From positions 3,222,001-3,286,000 of the forward strand of contig OU612071.1 of the NCBI GenBank assembly GCA_914767715.1: a stretch of DNA of 64,000 bases. The letters run 5' to 3'. The DNA comes from Membranipora membranacea. Taxonomy: Eukaryota; Bryozoa; Gymnolaemata; Cheilostomatida; Membraniporidae. The notes below the pieces were generated by a model. That model worked only from the letters and a program-made list of their open reading frames with translations. It was not told the DNA's origin and did not search any database. The position numbers and the translations under genes are program-made. Of the stretch, positions 47,223 to 60,330 are shown piece by piece (position 1 is the stretch's first letter; each line of letters opens with the position of its first letter).

Positions 47223-48690
47223 GAGAGATCTCACGACCTTCAGACTATTGTTTCTGTTTATTTAACCCCTTACTTTATCTAGCTCTTTATTTTATTGAGA
47301 TCGTAAGTAGACATCATGAGTTTCATCTCCGTCGGTATATCTCCCAAATCTACAAGTAAAGAAATGTAAACAATCTTTCACCAGTATTCAGTGACAGCAA
47401 TTCATTCCTGCATCGGAGACAAGCGTGATTAAAAATATATCCAAGCAAAGATGCCAATCATTTATGGATTAACTTTGAACGATGGTGTCAAGTACTCCAT
47501 GGTATCGCAGAGTAAGGATATATCCTTACACTGTGATGGTATACAAAAACTGTACACCATTGTAGTGATAATTAAACCATGATTTATGGGCTTTGTAACT
47601 CACGCTATGTTATTTTTTATATTACAGGTTCACAACCAGCCGGATTATGAATTGCATAAAAATTATCTTCCTCTTATCACAAGAAAACCACAGTAAGTCA
47701 TGGAACCATCTCATTTTAATTAGGGGTAAGAGTTGCAGTTCGAGGGTGTACCTAGGAAATTATCAAATCCACAAGTGAGTAGGAGGAAAGTTGGTAGACT
47801 TTGATGCAATAAAATTGATTTTAAATCTTGAAATTATTGGAAAAAATTTCTTTTGTTATTATTTGGAATTCTCATAATCATTTAAGGACCTGAGGCTGTT
47901 GAGCTGAGGATTTGAGACTGCCTGCTCGTAGTCAGTGATGCCTAGTTTTGAGGTATCGACCGAGACAGACGGCCCCGACTACCAGAAAACTTCAGACCCA
48001 GGCCAAAGATTATGAGAAAAAATCAGTAGAAGAAATTATGTGAAAGATTATGTGAGAATATTATTAGAAGAAATTATGATGAGAAATTATGAGGAAAATT
48101 ATGATGAAAATTATGAGGAAATTATGTGAAGAAATTATGAGGAGATTTGGCCAGGATCCAGTGCTGGTGACTACTCTTTTGGAATGGATTGGACGTCCAT
48201 GAATGTGGAGGCAGTCATTTATTGTCTATTAAAAGTGCACAAATTGATATTCAGCTTGATGGTTTCCGAAGCCTTTATATCTGTTCCATCAGAGGAGTCA
48301 TCACCCGTGAAATTTATGTGTTAAATGATGTGTTTAGAAAAATTATAATGTTTGGCTTAGAGTATAAGCATGAGAGTGATGGGGCGAACATTGTTGCACT
48401 GAAACAATGAAGAGTTGGCAGCCTCCCTGGTCGCGCAACAGCGTAAACACACCAATTATGTCAAACCACCGAAACTGACAAAATGCACTGAGGGATCGAT
48501 GAGATTGATTGAGATGCTCAGCAACACACAGGGGTGGCTTCATGCTGCTGGGGCCGGCCATGAGACGGTTGTACTAGAGAAGGCCTCGAAACAGCGTTTG
48601 ACTCATGGTTTCTAGCTGAAGACCTGTGTGTTGTGCAGTGGTACGCGCACCACTGTATGTTGTATCTTTGTTGTGGGCTAGATAGTATCT
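47223..48690. other. Internal region after the LTR, no recognisable gag or pol
   Basis: Only short frames. 48,415-48,615 reads AASLVAQQRKHTNYVKPPKL and onward without a known domain. 48,000-48,150 is purine-rich. The element is either degraded or its coding part was replaced. Confidence 0.4.
48000..48150 (+). repeat. Purine-rich GAAATTATGA-type low-complexity tract
   Basis: Variants of GAAATTATGA and GAAATTATGTGA repeat about ten times. Confidence 0.8.
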
Positions 48691-48693
48691 GGC

Positions 48694-48771
48694 TTGACTG
48701 CTGGAAAGACAGCTGACTGCTGGAAAGACAGCTGACTGCTGGAAAGACAGCTGACTATTGGAAAGACAGTT
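48694..48771 (+). repeat. 19-bp tandem repeat, about 4 units
   Basis: Unit CTGACTGCTGGAAAGACAG, last unit changed (ATTGGAAAGACAG). It lies just upstream of the LINE ORF start. Confidence 0.9.
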
Positions 48772-48794
48772 GACATGGTTGAAAGAAACCCAGG

Positions 48795-49253
48795 GTGGGA
48801 CCAGGGTTCGCAGCCCGAAGTCCCGAACATTATGATTATGTCATAATGGGCAACCCACCACTCGCAACAAGTTCGTATATGGAAAAATGCCCCCAAGGTC
48901 TACCCGGAAACGAAGGGGAGGATGAGAGACCTACTGGTACCCGGTTAACTGTTATAACGAACTCGGAAATGCCATGGACTTGCGTATGCCAGAGGGGTTT
49001 CAAAACTGAGCGTGGTATGAAAATACACAGAACTAAGAAGGGATGCGAAGTGGTGTTAGAGAACCGCAGTGTAGATAACTCTGCACCTAAGACGGATGGT
49101 ACACTGCCCCAGGTTGAAAACCACAGTGGGCAGACAACCAATTCTCAAACACCCACCGAGCATCATGGGAGCGGTTGTGAAAGGCAGGAGGTTGAGTGGC
49201 CAAAGATGAGCAGTGTCAAGACTTGGCGTGAGCTTGACGAATATGCAGTTGTT
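48795..49253 (+). mobile_element. LINE ORF start with zinc-finger motif, cut by gap
   Basis: The open frame includes WTCVCQRGFKTERGMKIHRT followed by KKGC, a C-x-C...H...C finger typical of the N-terminus of some non-LTR retrotransposon ORFs. It then has EVEWPKMSSVKTWRELDEYA, which resembles the segment before the reverse transcriptase. The frame enters the N gap at 49,254. The ATG at 48,795 is only one possible start. Confidence 0.6.
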
Positions 49254-49753
49254 NNNNNNNNNNNNNNNNNNNNNNNNNNNNNNNNNNNNNNNNNNNNNNN
49301 NNNNNNNNNNNNNNNNNNNNNNNNNNNNNNNNNNNNNNNNNNNNNNNNNNNNNNNNNNNNNNNNNNNNNNNNNNNNNNNNNNNNNNNNNNNNNNNNNNNN
49401 NNNNNNNNNNNNNNNNNNNNNNNNNNNNNNNNNNNNNNNNNNNNNNNNNNNNNNNNNNNNNNNNNNNNNNNNNNNNNNNNNNNNNNNNNNNNNNNNNNNN
49501 NNNNNNNNNNNNNNNNNNNNNNNNNNNNNNNNNNNNNNNNNNNNNNNNNNNNNNNNNNNNNNNNNNNNNNNNNNNNNNNNNNNNNNNNNNNNNNNNNNNN
49601 NNNNNNNNNNNNNNNNNNNNNNNNNNNNNNNNNNNNNNNNNNNNNNNNNNNNNNNNNNNNNNNNNNNNNNNNNNNNNNNNNNNNNNNNNNNNNNNNNNNN
49701 NNNNNNNNNNNNNNNNNNNNNNNNNNNNNNNNNNNNNNNNNNNNNNNNNNNNN
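49254..49753. other. Assembly gap, 500 N
   Basis: Exactly 500 N, a default-length placeholder. True size and even adjacency of the two sides are unknown. It ends 3 bp before the stop codon of RING-LC8 copy 2. Confidence 1.
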
Positions 49754-49756
49754 TTT

Positions 49757-51093
49757 TTAAGAGTGTTTACTCTTCCATATGTAAAAAAGACATTCTCCTA
49801 CTCTGAGAACTATATAAGAACCAAAAACGAAAGAAAAACAAGTGCTTGCTTTATCATTCTCATGTGTAACAAGACAGGCCCACTCTCCCTCCTCCTCAGC
49901 ATCAAACTTAAACTTCACATATTTAGCTCTCTGATGGTAATCATCACTTCTCTGTACAGCCTCTATAGCAATAAGTACAGCTTTCTTTCTCACACGATCT
50001 TCTATCATCTTTGAGCCCGTCCAGATCCGACAGGGTCTGAGTTTATCATCTGATCCTCCTGAGGTGAGAGCTAACTGTCCACCTGTAGATGATGATCGGT
50101 AACAATACAAGGTTAATAATTCAGCTAAATATAAAAACCTAAGTTGATCAAGCAAATCTCTGCAAAGTAAAAGTATGGAACATATCCTGCTCTTTATGGC
50201 CACTATTCTGGGCGCTTAGATCTGAATAATTGCATTGGCGTGTTTTTAAATCACTATGGTTCAATGCTTAGTCCATTCCCGTTTCGAATGATGAATGCTA
50301 ACGATTTCCATAATAGAAAAAAATTAAGAGAGATCTACCGCTGCCGGGATCTGTTTATGTTTATGTCATTGTCATAGTAAGGAGGGTCAGAGGCAAAAGA
50401 AGAGCTCCCTGCTACCTAAATTTTTTTTCTTATTCGATTTTGCTGTTTTAAAAGGAGGAAGCAATGCCCCTGTATTTCAGGCTCCAGAATCAATTTAATC
50501 ATATTTAAAAGTCAAACTAGTTATGCAGCAAATGCAAGGAAGTTATTTTCTTTTTTTTTCAGTGCTAGCTCGGAAGAACACAGAGGAGTTCCAGAAAAAA
50601 TAAGATATAAATGATTCTCCTATTAGAGTGAGGCAAGACACAAAAGTATTCAAATATCTGATCTGAACTATTTGATGCGATTATGGTCACCTGATACCCA
50701 CTGTGCAAAATCGGTTCCTATTCAGCGCTTATTCCATGCGGGGTAATGATTGTATAAATAGATGAAGTTATACCGCCGAGGGTTAATTGATTAATGCCAT
50801 AATATAAGTTAACGTTAGAGTAACTATGATCTACCCTTATTAAGATCGATCCCAGCGATATTAGGCAGGTCCATCTTAGGTGTCAGTTTCCTGATATCAC
50901 TCTTCTTTGGTACCGTCAGCTTGAAGCAAGCCTGACACGGCTGCTTACATCCCTCAGTCCACTCGATGTGCTGATCATCCAGACATGTGATACAGAAGTT
51001 ATGTCCACATGACAGAGAGACCACCTTACCATGTATAGCACTACACTCCCAGCAGCTCATCAGATTGACTGTGGTCACTGTCACCTGAGCCAT
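49757..51093 (-). CDS. RING finger - LC8-like dynein light chain fusion protein, copy 2
   Basis: Exons are 51,093-50,835 and 50,082-49,757 (stop TAA at 49,759-49,757), phase 1 junction, 585 nt, 194 residues, the same architecture as copy 1. The RING cysteines and histidine are all kept (CWEC, CGHNFCITC, PCQAC). Exon 2 starts with GGQLALTSGGSDDKL and keeps EEEGEWACLV, then diverges sharply before closing in VLRVGECLFYIWKSK. The acceptor for an upstream 5' UTR exon (TTTTGCAG near 51,122) is conserved with copy 1. A longer single-exon reading through the intron (up to 50,203) is possible but lacks the RING and is less likely. Both copies look functional. Confidence 0.8.
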
Positions 51094-52669
51094 TACTCAA
51101 TTGTTGGTTTATGTTATAGGCTGCAAAAGAAAAACCGGCACATTATCAGCATTTATATTGAAAATGAGACGTGATGTCTAACTATGACTGTACTTGTTGT
51201 AACTCTTACTGAGTATTAAACACTAGCTGAATCTGAAAGATCACAGACTATCATCAAAGAAATGTTTACAAAATTCTCCTGTTCACTATGCTGTGCTTCT
51301 TATTGAAAACTCTGCTCATGGTTAGTCTATCATGATGTAAAACAAAATTCTCTAACCTGAAATAACCCCAGTTTTATATGTCTACTCCTAATACATGCTA
51401 AGTTGAAGCAATTGGCCACTAGCTCAACACTACCGTCACCAGATAAAAACCTCAAACCTCAGATATGAGCCTGTGACAATTATCAGACTATTGCGTTAGT
51501 CAGATGTGATACAGGCGATGTCTGGAATCTGACAAATTTAGATCATAGTATAATAACTCACCTCTGTCTGATACTGTATCAGATTATAGACCCTTAATTT
51601 TGGCTTTCTATCAAACTCGCTGCAATCTAGCAGAAACTATACAACACCAAATGCCCTTACTGTATGCATGCATAATCAAATCCTTATTTCATAGGGAGGG
51701 AGGGGTCACTACTTTCCCCTTAGTCAAAAACAAAATTTTTGGTATGCCTGAAGGCTGTTCCCAAACATGGTGCCATATCGTGATGTTTGAACTATAAACG
51801 CCTTGTGTTCCAGTATGTTTGGTGAATAAATATAAAGAACTTGTATTATTATTATGAGTTATACTGCTATTGTGTTTTAATAAAATCATGTTAGGTATGA
51901 ATCTTAACATCGTAACACATTTGCGTCATTAATCTCTGACCACCCGGAACATTACATAGTGAGACCAGAGAAACTCTGCTAATTATGATCAGAAAATCAA
52001 ATCAATTTGTGTGGGTCTATTAATATAAAAGGCGAAGTTATTATTATAATATAGAGTTGATGTTGACACAGCCAGTTTTGGCTTTCTATCAATCTCGCTG
52101 CAAATGGCAGTCTAGCAGAAACTATACTCACTATTTCACAGGTAGGGGGGTTACTATTTCCCCTCTGCCAAACACACAAGTCTTGGCAACTCCTATAGCT
52201 GCCAAATAAAAACCGAGCTTTAAAACAATGTTTGAATTATCCTCTAGATTAGATCTTCAGAATTTATTGGTCCAAATGCATTGATCCTAATGTTTTGTTT
52301 TGTTTTAACGTCCTGAGATTTTTGCCGCATTCAGATCAAATCAACCAAGCACTATATAAAGTGAGACCAGCAGAGACTCAGGCTCAGAGCTCACACTCAG
52401 GCCTAAAAAGGTTGATTACCAATTATTAAAATTCTGTTTTGTAGCTCATTGTATTACATGTGTTGATACTGATTTAATTTCAGATACAATTCATATTGGT
52501 ATTGATTACTCTATTGTTTAATCAGGTATACTTTCCACTCCTCAATGCATTATAATATAAGGCTAAAAAATTTGAAGCAAATGACGTCAATTTTTACTTG
52601 AACTCTGATAGTGGCCATACATAACAATTTTATCCTATGTGAGATTTTGGTTTGATGCATGGCATAAAA

Positions 52670-53490
52670 TAAGCATCCTTTCACATCAATGCAAAATATG
52701 CACTGTACCCTATCATCAATATTTCAGGGTATTCAAAGCATCGTCAAACAAATAAGGTTATTGTCTTTGATTGGACCCTACTGTAACACTCTCACCCAGA
52801 ATACTGAAAGGCTTACAGTGGTTTGTTTGTTTGTTTAATTTTAAAACCCTTTGTCCTGAGATGTTTACAAAAAAATCTTTTACTGGATGAGTAAAATTGC
52901 TAAAAAGACCTGCGATCTTTGTGGCCTGTGTTCATTTTGCCATCAATCACGCCTGTTTGATACTGGCACGCCAGTCATCCTAGCCAGGTCTTGTCGAAGG
53001 AGCCCTTACATACTGGTTTTCCACTGTTTGCACACCCCACATGCAGTAAAGGGATATTTCTCTGTCTATTGGATGCAAAAAATAGTAGGGCATGGTCAAA
53101 TATCTGCACTGTATAACTCTCTCTTCGCATTGAAGACTCAGTCTTTCACTTTATAATGGCTAGTTTTGACCAAAAATAATCAGGGTGAGTAAATGACTTC
53201 GAGATAAAGTTCTAGAACATCAGCTATTCTTTTATGTTCATCCTGAGAATTTGCAGCTTGTATGATATCATAATCTCTATAATTAACAACAGTGGCACAG
53301 CTTTTCCCCTTTGAACAACTTGATGCAACTTTCTGCCTCTGTTCATGAGCAGATTTATGATGGTTTGACTGTCTTTGTTTCTTCCAGAGTATACTGGAAA
53401 TTTGAAGGTATATCTTCAAACTTCGAACGTCAAAGCTAGCATTATCCTTCGGGAAAGTTCCATCTAGCAAAGTTCAGGTATTGTCAGATA
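52670..53490. other. Block B-specific 800-bp insertion
   Basis: In block A, AAATAAGG at about 2,620 runs directly on to GCGATTTGGAATAATTTG. Here about 800 bp lie between. A minus-strand frame at 53,470-53,180 (YRDYDIIQAANSQDEHKRIA) is unrecognised. No terminal repeats were noted, so the alternative is a deletion in A. Confidence 0.5.
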
Positions 53491-53514
53491 AATGTCACAG
53501 CGATTTGGAATAAT

Positions 53515-53569
53515 TTGTCGTGTAATGGCATTTTATATATAATATATATAAAATGCCATTACACGACAA
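53515..53569. repeat. Perfect AT-rich hairpin, 27-bp arms
   Basis: TTGTCGTGTAATGGCATTTT...TATA and its exact reverse complement around a single base. The block A counterpart (about 2,650-2,700) has only the left half, followed by unrelated sequence. Confidence 0.95.
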
Positions 53570-54400
53570 TGATCTTTAATGGGTTTCCTCGATGTTACTT
53601 GTGCGGGAGGTTATTTTTTCAAACACAGGTTTGGATTTGTTGAGGAGCAGCATGCATATTATAATCACGTTGTCGAGATACAGCTTTATAAATCTTGATC
53701 AAGCTACAATAGGATTTCAATAAATTGCTCTATCAGTTTTCTGAACCGTATTGGTATCAGGGTTCATTGATGTGTTACTTTAGCTTAGTAAGGTCCCAAT
53801 AACTGCTCTTAGTACAGACTATACAGTAGCACATGACCTGATCGACTTTAATACTGTGCTGTATACCGCTAAATACCTAGAAGTTGTATTTCAAGATAAC
53901 ATGTAAGTAGATGACGATATGTTGCTATGTATTTGCAAACACCATCGCAAATTAAGATCTAACCAATCACGACAAGCAAATGAATATTTTTCCATTTCCA
54001 TACTAACAATCTGAGCGAAATGCAGTAATTTGTCAACAACAAAATGTGATAGGTGAATAATAAATCTTTAAAATTTCAACTGGTTCGACATAAATCAACG
54101 TCATAGTGTCACAAAAAATAAGTTGCTCACTCTAGCCGCATTGTGTGTAAATGTTGCCCGGTTCAGATTGTTTGTAAAGCAATTGGTTTATTCCTGCTAG
54201 TAAAAATGTTGAGATAAGGCTTTAAATTGATATTGTGCAATAACTTTTCAAATTCTCCTGTAAAAACATTTACCCTTTTTCTGTGTCAATTTCATCTCCT
54301 GGTAGATCAAACAGGGAGCCATACATTGATCTCACGACAGGTTAAAAAATCCTTTGCTTTTTTATAGTGAAATGTTTGTATTGTGTCCTATTAGTCTGAG

Positions 54401-54424
54401 CAAGGAGTTAAAGACTTTAACTCC
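54401..54424. repeat. Short hairpin present only in block B
   Basis: AGGAGTTAAAG and CTTTAACTCCT form an 11-bp stem inside about 30 bp missing from block A near 3,580-3,590. Confidence 0.75.
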
Positions 54425-54969
54425 TCGGTCTGAGTAATGTAAAATAATACTATGTCTCATTGAATAACGACGACCGACATTTAAACACTGACAGAGCACT
54501 GCATTTACAAAAGATGCAACAGAATTATCTCCATTAGGATGAGCCGAAGAGAAAAATCATAATCCCTAATCTCTTAGTCAGACGGGATGGGGGGAGGGTT
54601 GTCATGCAAGGAAAGTTCATACTGAGATGATATTATCATAACTCACCTGTTACTGTATCAGCTTACTGTCCGAAATCTGTTATATTTAGTCTTGCTGTCA
54701 ATCGGGCTGCAACCGAGTAGGTGTCAGGAACTCTGCAAAACCAACAATACACATTTAAACATATAGATAATCAAAGCTCCAATCAAGATTATGGCACACT
54801 GCAAATTGCTAACCTATCGGCTTTCATGGGTTACAATTGTGAAGAGCTTTTTAAAAACTTCCAAATTATTCGGTGTCATAACTAATTTTTAATTTCAGCA
54901 GATGCAGTGATACAATAAGTTAAACCCTCTTATCGCTCCTCCACTGATATCCAATGCATGAATATTGGT

Positions 54970-55450
54970 ACTGCTATGAAGAAAGGGAGCAGTGTCTAAT
55001 GTTCACTAAGGGAGACAAATTCCAATACGTTATTTCGTGTATAAATAGCTAACTTTGGAATAGAAAATCGAGGCAAATCCACCCACTATAGTTCTGAATA
55101 CCCTGGAGATAAATCAAAACCTGACAGCTTACTGCATCAAACAAGCCTCAGACGATCATGATTATGTTTTGAGAAGGGCCATACTCGACCAAAAAGATGG
55201 CGCTAATTTAGATCATACCACCCACCTCCGACAGGTACTATGTCAGGTGTCTAACAAAAATGTTTATGCTTCTGGCTTTCCGTCAAAATGTGCTGCAACC
55301 AACAGGATGCAAAATCTATCCGGTAACAATTGCAATTTACACAAATCAAAACCTATTCTAGCCTATGGTCCACTCATCGTTTCACTTTCTAAAGAGGGTC
55401 AGATTACGATTCCCCCTTCTAAATGTTTTTGCTGCTTAATAAAACTTTGC
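54970..55450 (+). repeat. Triplicated repeat unit f with a short open frame, copy 3
   Basis: The frame spans 55,169-55,495 and again contains HLRQVLCQVSNKNVYASGF. Here it stays open longer at the 3' end than in copy 2. Confidence 0.55.
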
Positions 55451-57495
55451 TGTAAAACTATGTTAACATTGCTAACACTGTCTAAATTATTCTGAGATAA
55501 GATCTTCAGGTGCTTGGTCTAATTGTTTGCCTAATTGTTCAATAGGTTTTGTGAATAAAGTTAGTAAAAGACAAAGAATTTGTTTGCAGTTACTTTTGGT
55601 TTAGGATAACTACGTGATGCCACCTAATCATAAAGCTCAGAAGTGTATGTTTGTAAAGTAATACAGGTATGAAATTCATCCGGACTATAAATCCTTCGGA
55701 TTGCCACGATAAATTAAATAACAAATGCGCTGGCAGGTAAATAAAAATAACTATTATCTAGTTGTGGGAATAATTTGTCTTGACATGATGGTCATTATGT
55801 GGGGTTGATGCTCCAGCTTAATTTTTTAAACACAGATTTGTATTTGTTGTGCAACATGCATAATATAATAAGAATACCGGCCCATCATAACTATTTTAAT
55901 TGATCAAGGTACAGTAGGATTTCAATAAAATGCTCTATCATTATTATAAACCGTATGGTATTAGACCTGATTGTATGATTACTTTAGATTTTTGAATTAC
56001 CAATAATTGCGCTAAATACAGACTATACAGTAGCTCATAACACAGTGCCATTTTAATAATGAGCTGAGTAAAGGCCATCGCTACTTTTTCGCCTTGCATT
56101 ATTAACACCGAAAGATGGCAAACCTAAACATCTATAGCTACAGCTATAAGTAACATCACAGAGTAAGGATATATCCTTATCCTGCGGTAACAACTATAAA
56201 AGATAATCTGCCAATCATATCCCACACCATATATACCAGCCGATACAAGTTTTTGCAAATATTAAACCCTGATGCAACATGACTTCAGTGGCCGGCACCA
56301 CTTAAAGAATTGAAGCACCTTTGGTTATAGCAAGGCCTACCTGGGTCCTTGGTTTGGTTTGATATCATATTCTCATATTGCTGACAACGACAATTCCTCG
56401 GCTCTAAGTGGCAGCGTCTGCATCTGTAAATTACTTGTATAAGTACTGCCTGGCAGCACAAACATTTCCAATTTAACCAAAACTAGGAATGCAGAGGGTC
56501 ACAGATGTAGAGTTACACTGGCATATATTTTGAAGCCCAATATTGTTTTCAGGCACACATTACTATTGTGTACGAGTCACAAAAAATATTATTGAGAAAC
56601 TGTTTCCTTTAAACCAAGTGTTGGCCTCAATTAACTACTTGTAAAATGGGTGAGGGTTCAGCGCCTATTTTGAGTGCACTGCAAAGTAAAAATAAAAACA
56701 CTGATGGTAACAGGGAGGGTAAGTGATGGTAAGTGCTGTGAGGTTTCCATTATAGTTACTCATAATTTTCTCCCCTTGTCAAAAAAGGGGACAACTCTGT
56801 ACAAACTTATCAAAATATGTACCTAGAGAAGTGAAGAAGGGATTTGCAAGAGGGAAAACTGTATCATTAAACTACGAATGTTAAGAACATCTAACTATGC
56901 AACATGGGCTAAACCCACAAGCCCTTTACGATGGCTCATTATTTAATATAAAACCAAATCTATATAAGGTAATACAATCATGCGAACATATGTAAAGAAA
57001 AGTGGAGGGTATGAACATCAACAAACAAGCTCTGAAATAAACACCATCCTGTGAAATGCGCGCTGATTGTGCCAATCTCCTGAGTTAAGAACAACCTGCT
57101 GTTTTTTTCCCTTGAAAACGTAGAGCTGAAGCAATCGGCCTCTAGATCGACACTACCATCACCAGATAAAAACCTCAAACCTCAGATGAGCCTGTGACAA
57201 TTATCAGACTATTGCGTTAGTCAGATGTGATACAGGCGATGTCTGGAATCTGACAAATTGAGATCATAGTATAATAACTCACCTCTGTCTGATACTGTAT
57301 CAGATTTTAGACCCTTAGTTTTGGCTTTCTATCAAACTCGCTGCAGTCTAGGAGAAACTATACAACACCAAATGCCCTTACTGTATGCATGCATAATCAA
57401 ATCCTTATTTCATAGGGAGGGAGGGGGGTCACTACTTTCCCCTTAGTCAAACACAAAAGTTTTGGTAAGCCTGAAGGCCGTTCATAAACATGGTG

Positions 57496-58310
57496 TTATT
57501 TCATGATGTTGGAACCATAAATGCCTTGTGTTCCAGTATGTTAAAGTCCTCAGACAGATCAGTGATAGGTTTTTTAATTTTTGATCTGTATTTCAATACA
57601 AAACACATATCGATACCCTTCAGAGTATCAGAGATCCGAATTGTTTTTTGAAATGGATAAGATAAATTGACATCCAGCACCTTTTTGCCGTAGTACAATA
57701 ACAAATCTAACTAGCTTCAATAAAAATATTATACCATTGTACTGCCCAGAAAGGACATACTATACAAGATGATTCAAATGGATATTATTCAGAGAGCGAT
57801 TGTGAAGTTAAAAGATATTGAAACTCCAACATGCATATAAAACACAATATGCTAGATTAAAGGGATACAGGGATGAAAGTAATTGTCCAAAATAGAATAG
57901 GAAAATTTGTGAAAATTTGATAAACTTAAAATGTCACAACTTGAATGCCAGTGGAGTGATATGAATAGAAATTACCCAACTAAGCTTACACAGTTACTGT
58001 TCTCAGTAAGCAAAAGTGTGTCAGCAAAATGTTCTCAAGTAGTCTCATAAAATGGCAGCAGTTAGCTAAATGGGTAAATATTAGTAACAGTTCGTTGGCC
58101 AGTTTCTGGGCTGACATGATCTTAGCGAGTATTAGTTACAGCGAGATATATACTAAGTTACGAAGGGGAGTGAATATCAGTTTACAATTTACAGTTTAAT
58201 GTTGTCTGTCAATTTTCATTCAAGTGGAAAGGCAAACTTTTCCTACCACAAATACTTAAGGGTAATACCGTTCCCACAATGCATCCATGACTATGTTATG
58301 TCTCTCTATA
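57496..58310. other. Non-coding stretch, no gene seen
   Basis: A 67-codon minus frame at 57,704-57,501 has no recognised domain. Confidence 0.4.
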
Positions 58311-58387
58311 TGACTAGGTTGTGACTAGGTTGTGACTAGGTTGTGTCTAGTTTGTGTCTAGGTTGTGACTAGGTTGTGACTAGTTTG
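58311..58387 (+). repeat. 11-bp minisatellite, 7 units
   Basis: Unit TGACTAGGTTG with variants TGTCTAGTTTG and TGTCTAGGTTG. Confidence 0.95.
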
Positions 58388-58833
58388 TGTCTCTCTCATC
58401 TTTCAGAGCAGCAGGATGGAACCCTAGAGGTAGGAGATCATTAACTGATAACTGTATATAAGAACCATCAGGCTTCACACAGTATAAACTGCAGTCAGTA
58501 CCAAACTAGAGATAAACAGAAGTGAGAAGACATGTTAGTTAGTGCTGTCATGGATCCGAAGGGCCGTCTATTGCGACTTTAAACCTTCCAACCAGAGCCC
58601 ACCAGGTCAATACAGATTAATTAGTTAGTATCAGCGAAGCAAGTATGCATTTAACTGGAGGAAGTAATGATGATTTAATAGAAAATTACCAAGTCTATTT
58701 ATAGAAGAGTCTGCAGGCTACAAAGATCACAAAATTCACCAAATCACTAAATTCTGCTCTAGGCAATAAAATTTTGGTAATCTAAACGTACATGATGGAA
58801 AGATATCTCACCTCTACTAATGTTTGTCTGCAG

Positions 58834-59009
58834 GCTCCATATGGACCTTTAAATGTTCCCTTAACATCACTAAAAGTAGAAACAATAACGCATTGTATGA
58901 ATATAATGTACACTTTACTTGGATACGGACCTTCCATACAACAAAAGATGAGAAAGAAGATAAGGAAGATAAACATTGGATAGGGTTGAGTAAAATACAA
59001 AATATCTGA
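58834..59009 (+). CDS. Possible terminal exon, unknown
   Basis: After acceptor TTTGTCTGCAG the frame reads GSIWTFKCSLNITKSRNNNA, then VHFTWIRTF and a charged KDEKEDKEDK tail, to TGA at 59,007. The W...C...W spacing hints at an immunoglobulin-like or similar extracellular fold, but this is weak. No upstream exon was confirmed. Confidence 0.3.
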
Positions 59010-60330
59010 GGAGCTTTCCCTTTTTCTCCAAGGCGTAAATCTGCCCTTGTTGATCCGCATGTCTGTCAGCAACCCTCAGCTGGTGCATTCAGTACATACT
59101 ACCATATATTCAAGAATAACCATTAGACGCAACACAAAGTTACTGGGATACGCAGACAAGGTCCCAATGCAATGGTCCGAGCCTGGTATAAAAAACATTC
59201 GAGAAAGAATCTCACTTTATCATACTCTGCACTATAATCCACTTGTAGCTGACATTGTAAAAATAAGGGTTGTATTACTTTTATGATGGAAGCTTAAAAA
59301 ACCAATCTCATTTCATGTCTCAGTGCTCAGGCGGCTGCAGGTGCTTGTTTGTGGCAGAGAAAGTGAATGACATTTGTTTTTGTAGTTTGTGTTCTTTTTT
59401 GTTAAATTTGGTACCCTAACCAGAAGTTATATACACTCTTGTCCTACAGAGTCATACTTGTTGCAGGATAGGTCTTGTCGTAAAAGTTAACTGATTGTAT
59501 TGATATCGTAACCTGTATAAAAATGACAATTGTTATGATAAGATTCTATTAACGTTCAAAATTATACGATATTACATAAACAGAGCATGTTTGGCATAAA
59601 ACAATCATTATAATATAATCAAAAACGGTTAATATGAACTTACAAATTATGACCTTATGAGACTCTAACCCTGCAGATTTGGGTGTATGTTAGCTGTGCG
59701 GTGTGATGAGCGAGTGATGGTTGTGCTCTCTATAAAAATAAACCTGATAAGATAGGTGCTGATCCATTTTCCTAGTCTTCATTACACATTGCAAATTACA
59801 ATAAAGAGGATAATTATTTTGACAATCAAACAGTTCATAAGTCAGTCAAAACAAAGGAATCTAATTGAATGCTGAAATATATTAATCAATGATGATCTTT
59901 ACTTAGAATAACATTGAGTGTGTATAGCATAATAGTCTCATCTCGTAATCAGATAGATATATTCCATTATGAATAGGTAGATTGTAAAATCGTGAGACAA
60001 TATAAAACACCTCACAGCTCTCTGATGAACATACACTCCTTGACCAGTTGTAATTATACTTGCTCAGTAAAAGCACAAAAGCTTTGAGTTACATTAGTCA
60101 CAACTTGTAACAGGATTTGATAGCCAAGTAATTATCCGAATACAATACTTACCAGCATACAGCCATAGATATAAAATGTTGTTATCCTTTAGTTACCGCA
60201 TTACAAACAGCTACCCTCTCAGCGCACGGAGTCAGACCGTAGGAGGCATTCTCTACATTACACCCTGGTAAAATAGTAAAGATAATATCAAATTATGAAT
60301 TATAGGTTTGGTGCAGAGGATGATGTCATG
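59010..60330. other. Non-coding stretch, no gene seen
   Basis: A frame at 59,047-59,286 has no domain and no splice support. Confidence 0.4.

Larger units (their letters stand above)
49754..57495. repeat. Segmental duplication block B
   Basis: Copy of block A, with rearrangements. It has an extra unit a (51,385-51,780, matching 6,345-6,725 and 57,125-57,490), about 800 bp at 52,670-53,490 not found in A, loss of A's 3,946-4,440, and two hairpins absent from A. Confidence 0.85.

Noticed and set aside
49757-50203. Single-exon 148-residue LC8 protein reading through the intron
   Set aside because: The splice acceptor at 50,085-50,083 and the phase-matched RING exon are conserved in both copies. 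The upstream 40 codons are intron sequence.
59047-59286. 79-codon plus frame as a gene
   Set aside because: No recognisable domain, no splice support and ordinary composition; another frame there also looks weakly LINE-like but not enough to call.
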